Part shown: positions 53,501 to 61,317 of the stretch, piece after piece | How the letters are laid out: the number at the start of each line of letters is the position of its first letter | Position numbering within the stretch: position 1 is the stretch's first letter | Source: Jiulongibacter sediminis | GTDB lineage: Bacteria > Bacteroidota > Bacteroidia > Cytophagales > Spirosomataceae | DNA: 64,000 bases | Assembly (NCBI RefSeq): GCF_001306455.1 | Contig: NZ_LGTQ01000010.1 | Coordinates: forward strand, 124,001 to 188,000 | Reading direction: 5' to 3' | The notes under the pieces: generated by a model | The model's input: the letters and a program-made list of their open reading frames with translations, nothing else | The model's database searches: none | Told to the model about the DNA's origin: nothing | Translations under genes and position numbers: made by a program

Positions 53501-56500
53501 GTATAGGTATTGCCAAAATAGCGGCCGTTTCAGGAAATAATGTTTATTACCTGTACACAATAGAAAACATCGGTAACCTGCCTCTAACCGATGTTTCGGT
53601 AACCAATAACCTTTTCAGTGTTTTCGGATTTGGAAACTATTCAGTTCTTCAGCAGCCAGTCAAAATATCAGGTCCTTCAACTATCAATGTGATAAATGCC
53701 TTCGATGGCACCTTTGCTCAAACTTTAGTTTTCGGTGGCACTCTTCTTCCTAAAGAAAAGGCAGAAATACTATTTGCATTAACCGTAAATACCGTTACAA
53801 ATCAAGGTAATGGCTTTGGAATTTATAAAAGCAATGCAAATACCTCTGCATTATCACCTGATAATCAAACCCAAACGGATATTTCAGACGAAGGTCTTGA
53901 AACTGATCCCGATCAAGATGGTAATGCCAATGAAGCCGGAGAAAATGATGCCTCTACCGCCGATCTGAATGCAGGCAAGTCTCTCGGTATGGCCCTGGAT
54001 GCGACGGTCTCCGGGAACGAGGTAACATTGGATATCTATTTAGAAAATTTTGAAAACTCTCAAATTTCAAATCTACTGTTAAATAAAAATCTGGATGATG
54101 TTTTCGGGGCAGGTAACTATATCGTCAAAACCGCTCCTGCATTAATAGATGACCCGGGGACAATAACGCTAAACCCCTCTTTTGATGGTTCTGCTGATAT
54201 TTCTATCATTCAGACTGGTTCTACTTTAGGTGGAATATCCACGGCCCATATCAGAATGGTCATTGAAATCTCAACTGTCGTCGATAATGGTGCCGGAACA
54301 GGCAATTATTCCTGTCAAATGTTATTAAAAGGAACTGCCCCTGACAATAGCTTTACTGGAGATTGGTCTGATAGTGGAACGGATCCTGATCCTGATGGGA
54401 ATGGTATTCCATTTAGTCAGGGAGAAAATGATCCAACTTTATTTTCAGTCGATGATTCCTCAATAGGCCTTGCCATGCAATCGTCAGTTGATTGTGACGG
54501 AGTCATAACATTGACTTACGGAATTCAAAATTTGGGCTCCACCTCGCTCGATTCTCTAAGCCTTCAACTTGACCTGGATGATTTATTCGGCTCTGGTTCC
54601 TACACCATTGAGCAAACACCTGAACTAACAACCGAACAAAGAGGTCTTGATCTAAATGAAGGATTTGATGGTTCTGAAGAAAAAGACATTTTATTGCCTT
54701 CTTCAGTAAGTTCCGGGAACGGAATTGAAAGAATAGTTCTCAAAATAAAACTCAACAATCCTTCGAACCAACTTTATTCGATTAGCTCAATAATTTATGC
54801 TACAAACAGTAACAATAAACAGATATCGGACTTGTCCGACAATGGATCAAACCCTGACCCTAACGGTAACTCTATTGCAAATGAAACCGGAGAAAATGAC
54901 CCAACTCCTTTTCAGACTTACGCACTTATGTCTGCAAGTATTACTAGTTCAACCAACGTTTCCTGTTTCGGTTTTAACAACGGATCAGCAGTAGTTTCTG
55001 CAACAGGTGGAGATGGTAATTATACGTACTCCTGGAGCCCTTTAGGTGGGGTTTTGACAACAGGCACAAACCTCTCCGCAGGTTCTTACACCGTTACGGT
55101 TGCAGACGGCAGGAATTGTACAGCAACAGCCTCCGTTGTAATCACTCAGCCGGATACCTTAATTGCAACCATCACTTCCTCTGAAAACCTCTCATGTGAT
55201 GAAGCCGGCGACGGGGAAATTGACCTGACTGTTTCTGGTGGAACTGAAAGCTATTCTTACAGCTGGTCGAATTCGGCCACCACTCAGGATCTCATGGGAC
55301 TGCAGGCGGGCATCTATTCGGTGACCGTTACTGATGCTAATAGTTGTACCGCAACAGCCTCTGTTGAAATTACTCAACCTGACACCTTACTGGCTACCAT
55401 TACGTCAACAAAAGACCTGACATGTTATGAATCAGCAGACGGGGAAATTGATCTGACCGTTACCGGTGGGACTGAGAGTTATTCATACAGCTGGTCAAAT
55501 TCTGCAACAACCCAAGACTTAACGGGCCTTGCAGCAAATACCTATTCAGTAACTGTCACGGATGCCAATGGATGCTCCGCAACCGCCTCGGTTCAGATTT
55601 ACCAGCCTGATTTATTGGTGGCAACCATATCTTCATCCACTAACCTAAGCTGCTATAAGTCAAATGATGGAGCCATTGATCTCGAGGTTTCAGGCGGATC
55701 AGGCCATTATAATTACAGTTGGTCAAATTCTGCGACTACAGAAGATTTAAGTGGTCTGGCAGCTGGAACGTATTCCGTCACTGTAACTGATGATAATAAC
55801 TGTACAGCTACGGCCTCTGTTGAGATTACTCAACCTGACACCTTAATTGCTACCATCACCTCCTCCAAAAAACTCAGCTGTGATGAAGCCGGAGATGGAG
55901 AAATTGATCTGGCCGTTTCAGGAGGTACTGAAAATTATTCTTACAGCTGGTCTAATTCGGCCACCACTCAAGATCTCACCGGACTACAGGCGGGCATCTA
56001 TTCGGTGACCGTTACTGATGCTAACAGTTGTACCGCAACAGCCTCGGTTGAAATTACTCAACCTGACACCTTACTGGCTACCATTACGTCAACAAAAGAC
56101 CTGACATGTTATGAATCAGCAGACGGGGAAATTGATCTGACCGTTACCGGTGGGACTGAGAGTTATTCATACAGCTGGTCAAATTCTGCAACAACCCAAG
56201 ACTTAACGGGCCTTTCGGCAAATACCTATTCGGTAACTGTTACAGATGCTAATGGATGCTCGGCTACGGCAACCGTTGAGTTGACACAACCATTACAACC
56301 TATTTTGACTGAGGCAAGCCACCTTAACCCTACGACCTGTGGCGGTTCAGAAGGGTCCATTTCTTTCAGTACATCTAATGTTCCTGATGGTACCTTCTCT
56401 TTGAGTTATTACTATAATAACAATACGACAAGCACGATTCAGGTAATCTTGAATTCGGGTGAATTTGAGATTCAAACCCTTAGCTCTGGCAGTTATAGCA

Positions 56501-57669
56501 ACTTTGTCTTGGATTATGGCCAATGCGAAGTTACCCTAAGTGGTCCGATCGAATTACAAGGCCCTGTTTTCGAAACTTCCGCCAGCAATACTGGTCCATA
56601 TAATGTAGGTGATGAGATCCAGTTAATGGTGGCTAGCGGAGTGGAGTTTAGCTGGACCGGACCTAATAATTTCTACAGTTTTGCTCAAGCACCAACCATA
56701 TCATCGGCTCAGGAAGCCAGTGCAGGCACCTATGAGGTGATTGTCAAGGGAGCGAACAATTGTGTGGATACGGTAAGTACAACCGTTGTGGTTAATTGTC
56801 TGCCTTCTAAATTCAAATACTATTTAGTTTACGGAGGACCGTCACCAGAGGTAGTTACTGAATTAACAGATGGTTTGAGTTTTCAACCTGAGGCGGGCCG
56901 TCTTCTGAACATTTTTGCTCAACCGAATTGTTCAGAAAACCCGATTGAAAGTATGAAACTTCAATTGAGTGGAACTTCCGAGATTCAATACCGGGAAGAC
57001 AACGAACCTATTTACGCCTTATACGAAGGAGAAGGACAATTTGGCGGTGATTTTCTCTCACCTAACCTTTACACCTTTATTGCTACAGCTTACGATCAGG
57101 ATAATGCTCAGGGTAATGACCTCTACGGCCAGGAAGTTATCCAGTTTTACATTGTTTCCGGGCAAAACACCATTTCTAAACCTGTTGTGAATCAAACTCA
57201 TTTCTGCAATGGTGATGAACTAATCGTTAATGTAAACAGTACGGGTACTTTTGTGACTGGTAATCTTTATCAGGTATATTTATCTGATAAAAATGGGAAA
57301 TTCATATCCCCACGCCTTATCGGATTCTCTAATGATCCTTCAAATATCAGTTGCCAAATGCCTTCAGATGCTGAGTCTGGAAGCAACTACAAAATTAAAG
57401 TAGTTTCAACAGCTCCGGTTGTTAACTCTACTATTTCAGAGAGCTTTTCAATTATTGGTTCAAACCTCTCATTGGTATCCACCACTGATGACATCAATGG
57501 CGGTACCACTGATCAGCGTGCAGTTGTTTCTATTCAAGCAGAAAATGATATTACAGGCAACTCAAGAACCGACTTTAAGGCCGGAAGAAATATTCAGCTA
57601 AAACCTGGCTTCTCGGTTGAGTCAGGCTCTGTTTTCTCTGGAGTTATAGAGGGACAATGCCCTCGTTAA
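50545..57669 (+). CDS. Giant SprB-repeat surface protein
   Basis: The 2,374-residue protein has a signal peptide (MLKHLLLSVLALFLLTTSAFSQ). Nine related units of about 160 residues follow (to about 1460); each starts near (I)GIAK or (I)GLAL and ends with a DPDPNGN..N.AGENDP segment similar to calcium-binding D-x-D-x-D-G loops. Residues about 1463-1915 are six SprB-type repeats (SYSWSNSATTQDL, TYSVTVTDANGCTAT). Then come an Ig/PKD-like domain (about 2015-2085), a unique region and a C-terminal part (TDFKAGRNIQLKPGFSVESG, ending GQCPR) like the 3-coathanger/GCX-COOH domains of Bacteroidota surface proteins. It is a plausible T9SS-exported adhesin used in gliding. Confidence 0.85.
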   Translation: MLKHLLLSVLALFLLTTSAFSQGIGIAKNVQPLGREQVLTFTIESFENDTLFKIQVIDDLDAVFGAGNYTVSSPPSTTGNLVANSNYNGSTQTSLLDVNNSFLKAGQTAQITLGISIQSVTDQGLGFGLYSNQVTVTAEDKNSQPFSDLSDFGNNPDPNGNQDPGDAGEDDPTIIDLLQNPIIGIAKTTSVNGQDVTFNFFLENFGNRNIQNLSITDDLDAVFGAGNYSISSGPSIISGPNLTANTSFNGSSNTNLLNTSSFINVGITAQVQLTVTVNNVINQGNGLGVYSNQATASGQSSGGKTTSDVSDQGVNPDPNGNNSPGDPDENDPTVFVIGENPVIGVSKTATVNNGEVTFDIYLENLGDVNLTNISLRDNLKDVFGAGNFNITGLTSLTVSPGTTLNTSFDGNFDTELISGGTLAPGEVNIFRFTAENIILSDQGLGEGNYSNQATAQAYSVNGAFTSDLSDDGTDPDPNGNGNPNEAGENDATTFSVSSIDLLGLSIEYKLVSNSGQPNIELFYTLENFGNRRVSGISINQDLNAVYGAGNYVHTQNPVHVSGSLTISYNAAYNGSTNTNLLSSGSYLDPGESVVFKIGHVLINMTDQGFGLGIYQAQATVDGSNPETDPVSDVSTEGNNPDPDGNGNPDEMTPTEIDVNLLPSIGLALNSTENGNEIILDYYLENLGNVSLSEISLPINLEQFFGNGNFTITGVPTFVDDPGTLQINPAYDGTLANSALFDLGTSSLAVGETAQIRIIINLNNIENTGNGLGTYVLQNTVTAKSASSGYFEDLSDSGTDPDPDGDNNANEAGENDPDYINLAVDPIGTALNATISNGLDVTLDLYLEGFGAAPSNNLSLLLDLEETFGAGNFSISSAPAFISDPGTMMLNGSFNGSTNTELFSSGSSINNTATAQIQLTVHVNALTDLGNGMGVHQAQAIFSGSNISGLRVKDLSDSGVEPDQNNNNSAGDANEDDITQIALGSPGIGIAKIAAVSGNNVYYLYTIENIGNLPLTDVSVTNNLFSVFGFGNYSVLQQPVKISGPSTINVINAFDGTFAQTLVFGGTLLPKEKAEILFALTVNTVTNQGNGFGIYKSNANTSALSPDNQTQTDISDEGLETDPDQDGNANEAGENDASTADLNAGKSLGMALDATVSGNEVTLDIYLENFENSQISNLLLNKNLDDVFGAGNYIVKTAPALIDDPGTITLNPSFDGSADISIIQTGSTLGGISTAHIRMVIEISTVVDNGAGTGNYSCQMLLKGTAPDNSFTGDWSDSGTDPDPDGNGIPFSQGENDPTLFSVDDSSIGLAMQSSVDCDGVITLTYGIQNLGSTSLDSLSLQLDLDDLFGSGSYTIEQTPELTTEQRGLDLNEGFDGSEEKDILLPSSVSSGNGIERIVLKIKLNNPSNQLYSISSIIYATNSNNKQISDLSDNGSNPDPNGNSIANETGENDPTPFQTYALMSASITSSTNVSCFGFNNGSAVVSATGGDGNYTYSWSPLGGVLTTGTNLSAGSYTVTVADGRNCTATASVVITQPDTLIATITSSENLSCDEAGDGEIDLTVSGGTESYSYSWSNSATTQDLMGLQAGIYSVTVTDANSCTATASVEITQPDTLLATITSTKDLTCYESADGEIDLTVTGGTESYSYSWSNSATTQDLTGLAANTYSVTVTDANGCSATASVQIYQPDLLVATISSSTNLSCYKSNDGAIDLEVSGGSGHYNYSWSNSATTEDLSGLAAGTYSVTVTDDNNCTATASVEITQPDTLIATITSSKKLSCDEAGDGEIDLAVSGGTENYSYSWSNSATTQDLTGLQAGIYSVTVTDANSCTATASVEITQPDTLLATITSTKDLTCYESADGEIDLTVTGGTESYSYSWSNSATTQDLTGLSANTYSVTVTDANGCSATATVELTQPLQPILTEASHLNPTTCGGSEGSISFSTSNVPDGTFSLSYYYNNNTTSTIQVILNSGEFEIQTLSSGSYSNFVLDYGQCEVTLSGPIELQGPVFETSASNTGPYNVGDEIQLMVASGVEFSWTGPNNFYSFAQAPTISSAQEASAGTYEVIVKGANNCVDTVSTTVVVNCLPSKFKYYLVYGGPSPEVVTELTDGLSFQPEAGRLLNIFAQPNCSENPIESMKLQLSGTSEIQYREDNEPIYALYEGEGQFGGDFLSPNLYTFIATAYDQDNAQGNDLYGQEVIQFYIVSGQNTISKPVVNQTHFCNGDELIVNVNSTGTFVTGNLYQVYLSDKNGKFISPRLIGFSNDPSNISCQMPSDAESGSNYKIKVVSTAPVVNSTISESFSIIGSNLSLVSTTDDINGGTTDQRAVVSIQAENDITGNSRTDFKAGRNIQLKPGFSVESGSVFSGVIEGQCPR
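50614..54920 (+). repeat. Nine tandem ~480-nt repeats in the giant surface protein
   Basis: The conserved PDPxGN-type segment recurs at about 51007, 51487, 51964, 52459, 52939, 53419, 53905, 54382 and 54850, a spacing of 468-495 bases. Repeats are divergent in DNA, so the array is old. Confidence 0.85.
54931..56295 (+). repeat. Six SprB-type repeats, about 228 nt each
   Basis: Six 76-residue SprB units lie in tandem. Units 2-3 and 5-6 are nearly identical, including a 168-nt exact match (55363-55530 and 56047-56214, offset 684 nt, three units), which marks a recent block duplication or gene conversion. Confidence 0.9.
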
Positions 57670-57677
57670 TCGGAACG

Positions 57678-57714
57678 AAAATACCCGGAACGTCATAGCT
57701 CCGGGTATTTTTTA
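57678..57714 (+). terminator. Terminator after the giant gene, bidirectional
   Basis: AATACCCGGA (57680-57689) pairs with TCCGGGTATT (57700-57709), with a T-run behind and an A-run ahead. It serves the converging hypothetical gene as well. Confidence 0.88.
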
Positions 57715-57727
57715 TGACTCTCCTTTA

Positions 57728-58246
57728 TCAGACTAAAACGATCTCTTTCACCTTCAGTATCCTAAATTCTTCGCCCAAATAAGCAGTAGCTACCAAATCC
57801 ATAGCGTGCTGGCGAGTTTCCTCGTCTAAAGTATTTAATTCTTCAGCTGTAACTTTTACTACGCCCTCATCAAATTCAATTTGCCAGTTTGAAGGATCTA
57901 TAAATACAGGGTCCTGGTTTTCGTCGTAAAGTTTAAAAGGCTCTGGATTTTTGTTGGGCAACTTGGCGTAAAGAAACTCCCAATGTTCTAATTCGGGGGC
58001 GTTTTTAATAATCTTTTTACTAAGTTGAAGTCTGTCAAACTCACGGTTTGGCGAAAGCACAAAAGAATACAATTTGCTCTGACCTTCGTTTATCTCCCAA
58101 GTAAAATGGCCAAAGCTTAGAATTTTACGATCAAAATGCTCCTTCAATTCCATCATTTTTGTTTCAGAACCCTGCTCCAAAACCTTCCTGATCAACACAT
58201 CATTCTTCTCCCACCATTTCCAAAATTTGACTATATCTTTGTTCAC
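57728..58246 (-). CDS. Conserved hypothetical soluble protein
   Basis: The 172 residues, started by GTG at 58246, are helical at the N-terminus (VKFWKWWEKNDVLIRKVLEQGSETKMMELKEHFDRKI) and mixed further on (EHWEFLYAKLPNKN, NWQIEFDEGVVKVTAEE). No signal peptide and no recognised family. It lies 24 bases after the CutA-like gene on the same strand. Confidence 0.6.
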   Translation of the reverse strand: MNKDIVKFWKWWEKNDVLIRKVLEQGSETKMMELKEHFDRKILSFGHFTWEINEGQSKLYSFVLSPNREFDRLQLSKKIIKNAPELEHWEFLYAKLPNKNPEPFKLYDENQDPVFIDPSNWQIEFDEGVVKVTAEELNTLDEETRQHAMDLVATAYLGEEFRILKVKEIVLV

Positions 58247-58270
58247 TGAGCCTGCATTTTAGGCAGCAAG

Positions 58271-58594
58271 TTAGGCTGATTTCCTGAATTTGTCATCGTC
58301 ACGCAGACCCTCAGACAAACTCCAGTCGAACGAAATGAGTGGCACCGAAAATACTTCAACCTCCTCTTTTGAGTAGTTTTGATGAATTAGTTCCTGAATT
58401 TCGTCAAAGAAAGCAGCTTTGGTAATACAACTGATCTTATTGATTTTTTCTTCAGTTATTTTAGCTCCGGAGCTCACAAAGCGGCTTCGATTCCAATCAA
58501 CCTCCACGGTTTTGGCAAAGCGATGAAAAAGCAGTAGATCACGTACTTTATGAGTCGATTCGTCTGACTTGCAATAAACCTGTAAGTGTAACAT
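58271..58594 (-). CDS. Small protein resembling CutA-type fold
   Basis: The 107 residues start MLHLQVYCKSDESTHKVRDLLLFHRFAKTV and run to FDEIQELIHQNYSKEEVEVFSVPLISFDWS. The succession of strand, helix, strand and the final (E)VFSVPL resembles CutA1 and other trimeric ferredoxin-like proteins, where a Trp or Tyr and a Cys in the middle (VDWNRSRF, KISCITK) are present. This is a weak comparison by eye. It is four bases upstream of the TolC stop region and may share the export operon. Confidence 0.45.
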   Translation of the reverse strand: MLHLQVYCKSDESTHKVRDLLLFHRFAKTVEVDWNRSRFVSSGAKITEEKINKISCITKAAFFDEIQELIHQNYSKEEVEVFSVPLISFDWSLSEGLRDDDKFRKSA

Positions 58595-58598
58595 AAGT

Positions 58599-59987
58599 CT
58601 ATGAGATTAATAAACCAGCCACCCATTGCTGTTTAAACCAACTTTGAAGATACTTTGCTTGTAGTTGAATTAATTTGGTATAGCTATCCAATAATTTATT
58701 TTGCCTTGAATTAATCACAAAAAGTGAGCTTTCTCCCTGAGAGAATCTCAGCTCCTCCAGGTCAAGTAGTCTTTGATAATTTGCTACCAGATTTTGAGAT
58801 AAACCAATCTGTTGTTGCAAAGCACGCAGTTCAGTGTCGTACTGACGAATTTTAGTTTCCAACTGTTGTCTCTTTAACCTCAGAGCCCACTGTGTTTCGT
58901 CAATCTTTAGGGAGGCCTTTTGGTATTGCCCCCGGCCCTCACGTAGAAATAGCGGCATGTTAAAGCTGATCCCAAACTTATAATTATTGGTTAAATAAGG
59001 ATTATAGGCTCCTTCAAAACTGTAGTAGTCTTTGCTAAGCAGATTTGCTTTCAGGTTTAGCTCTGGCAAAATATCCTGCCTTTTAAGCCTCTGTTCTACC
59101 TCAAGACCTTTTAGCTTGAAGTCATAAATCATCAGATCAGGATGTAAATTTAACTGGCTGATCAATTCGCCTGTATTAAACAACTCCGGTGGACTATTAA
59201 AAAACAAGGTATCAGGTCTGACGGTTGGAGCGGGCAAATAGGCTTCCCCGTCAGTATCCCATAGAAACTCTGAAAGTCCAACCCCCTTCTTCAAAAACTC
59301 CTGCCGAACTGAGGTAATGTCAAGTTCAAGAGCAATAACTTGGCCCGCCGCTTCAACGGTATCTGCCAATGCTTTGTCTCCGTTTTCATAAAGAACTTTA
59401 GTAAGCTCTAACCGTTCTCTGGCGTTCTCAAGGTTTTGCTCTAAAACTGTTAACTGCTTAAATGCCGCGGCCCAGTCCCAGTAAGTGCCAAGAGCCTGTA
59501 CATAAAGGTCGTTTATCATACTACGTTTCTCTACATCGGCACTTTGCTGGAATATTCTGGCCTTTTGAAGTGTTGCCCTCTTCTTATCCAAAAGAAGGCC
59601 ACGAAGAACCGGAAGTTCCACACCGGCATAGCTTAAAACACCTGGAGTTCTTTGAGGATTCAGGTATTCTCCTCCACTACTTTCAATACCCGTTTTTACT
59701 TTAATGCCGAATGGCGTGAATAAACTAAGCTCCGGTTGATCATAACGATAATACTGATCACCTGAAAGTCTTTTCTCATCCCTATCGTAGGCAAGAACCG
59801 GGTCAAAAATACCTTTTGAAGAAAGTACCTCCGCTGCAGACTGCCCGATTCTCAGATCGGCCTGCTTGGCCACAGGGTGATTTTCACCGATGATTTTCAT
59901 GAAAGCATCTGGTGTCAAAACATCCTGAGCCCAAATAACCGGACTGATCAGTAATAACAGAAGACTATTTTTTAGCTTTCGTCTCAT
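58599..59987 (-). CDS. TolC-family outer-membrane efflux channel
   Basis: The 462-residue protein has a signal peptide (ending near SPVIWAQ) and two repeats of the TolC helical hairpins with strand pairs (ETKIRQYDTELRALQQQIGLSQNLVANYQRLLDLEEL and the earlier ENARERLELTKVLYENGDKALADTVEA). It is the outer-membrane exit of the export system encoded here. Its start overlaps the HlyD gene's end by 23 bases. Confidence 0.9.
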   Translation of the reverse strand: MRRKLKNSLLLLLISPVIWAQDVLTPDAFMKIIGENHPVAKQADLRIGQSAAEVLSSKGIFDPVLAYDRDEKRLSGDQYYRYDQPELSLFTPFGIKVKTGIESSGGEYLNPQRTPGVLSYAGVELPVLRGLLLDKKRATLQKARIFQQSADVEKRSMINDLYVQALGTYWDWAAAFKQLTVLEQNLENARERLELTKVLYENGDKALADTVEAAGQVIALELDITSVRQEFLKKGVGLSEFLWDTDGEAYLPAPTVRPDTLFFNSPPELFNTGELISQLNLHPDLMIYDFKLKGLEVEQRLKRQDILPELNLKANLLSKDYYSFEGAYNPYLTNNYKFGISFNMPLFLREGRGQYQKASLKIDETQWALRLKRQQLETKIRQYDTELRALQQQIGLSQNLVANYQRLLDLEELRFSQGESSLFVINSRQNKLLDSYTKLIQLQAKYLQSWFKQQWVAGLLIS

Positions 59988-61317
59988 CAGGTTTAAATTG
60001 GTAATATTCAGGTGGGAAACCGTTGATATTTCTCCAAAGCTCGTAGTAAACCGGCACGTCTTTTAGCAAGGCGATTCCACGTGCACCGCCCCCTATTTTG
60101 AGCATCTCGGGCCACTCTCCTTCTTCGGGATCCGGAACGACCAGAATCTTAAAAAGACCGTTAGCATCAGTATTGCTCTCTATGGCCGCAACCTGCCCAC
60201 CAAAAGTACCATAGCTTGAATTAGGCCAACCACTGAAGACAATTGCCGGGAAACCATCAAAAATAAATCGGATATCCTGCCCGACACTGATCAGCGGTAA
60301 ATCCATCGGTTTGATGTATAATTCTACGGCTTTCTCATTAATTTCAGGAACAATCTCGATGATCATATCACCCTCCTTAATAATCTCACCGATACCTGCT
60401 TTCTTAGCTTTTGTGACCTGCCCGCTTTGTGGAGCCAAAAGATACAGAAAGTCCCTTCTGACGGCATAGTTTGAGAGCTGATTCTCCAGTTTAGCGATAT
60501 CAGCCTCTGTACTGGTGGCAGAAGAGATACTTGCAAAACGTTCTCCTTCCGTTTTCGCCAGTTTTTCAGAATAATCCTGAACCACCTCATTTCGGTTGAT
60601 CTTGAGATTGAGAAGTTCTTGTTTACTTTGATTGAGTTTGTTATCAAGGCTATTGACCTTGGCCTTTCCGTTTTGATAATTAACTCTTCTTTTTTCAAAC
60701 TCCACCATTGACATGGCTCCTTCATCCAGCATTTTCTGAGCGGCATCAATTTGACGGGTATACGCCAATAACGCATTTTCCGCTGCTGCCAAGTCTGCAC
60801 TATCGCTCGAAATTTTCAACCGTTGCTGAACAATTTTGTTGTCAATGGAACTCAGCTTTAAGTCTCTAGCCTCACGCATGGCATTCATCTGAACCAATGC
60901 CGCGTCTGCCTTATTACGATAAGCCTCAGCGGATAAATTTTTTGCAACAATTTGCTTACCTACCTGGTCAGTTAGATTGGGGTCAAGGTATTCGGTTTTC
61001 ACTTCCGCCATTTGCACTAGAGTGTCACCTTTATAAACATAATCCCCCTCTTTGACATACCACTTCACAATACGTCCCGGAATAAACGCATTCAACTCCT
61101 GAGGACGATTCTCTGGCCTTAAGGCCGTTACTTTGCCATTGGCTCTAATGTTCTGGGTCCAAGGCAAAAACATGATGACTACAAAAAGCAGACTTAGCCA
61201 CAGAAACCACATAATGGCTTTGTTTTTTTGCCTTATGAGATAGACATCATTGATGGAAGGCAAATGCTGCCTCAGTTCGGGCGAATTATCAATATCTTTA
61301 TCGAGTATCCTATGCAT
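59965..61317 (-). CDS. HlyD-family periplasmic adaptor
   Basis: The 450-residue adaptor has an N-terminal transmembrane helix (about residues 37-54, MWFLWLSLLFVVIMFLPW), a lipoyl-like half (GRIVKWYVKEGDYVYKGDTL), long coiled helices (about 135-270) and the second lipoyl half (LAPQSGQVTKAKKAGIGEIIKEGD), followed by the beta-barrel domain. It joins the inner-membrane ABC transporter to TolC. It overlaps both neighbours (8 and 23 bases), indicating one operon. Confidence 0.92.
   Translation of the reverse strand: MHRILDKDIDNSPELRQHLPSINDVYLIRQKNKAIMWFLWLSLLFVVIMFLPWTQNIRANGKVTALRPENRPQELNAFIPGRIVKWYVKEGDYVYKGDTLVQMAEVKTEYLDPNLTDQVGKQIVAKNLSAEAYRNKADAALVQMNAMREARDLKLSSIDNKIVQQRLKISSDSADLAAAENALLAYTRQIDAAQKMLDEGAMSMVEFEKRRVNYQNGKAKVNSLDNKLNQSKQELLNLKINRNEVVQDYSEKLAKTEGERFASISSATSTEADIAKLENQLSNYAVRRDFLYLLAPQSGQVTKAKKAGIGEIIKEGDMIIEIVPEINEKAVELYIKPMDLPLISVGQDIRFIFDGFPAIVFSGWPNSSYGTFGGQVAAIESNTDANGLFKILVVPDPEEGEWPEMLKIGGGARGIALLKDVPVYYELWRNINGFPPEYYQFKPDETKAKK

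Noticed and set aside
55141-56295. SprB array considered as a CRISPR or phage-tail repeat
   Set aside because: Repeats are in frame, about 228 nt and encode a known surface domain; there are no spacers.
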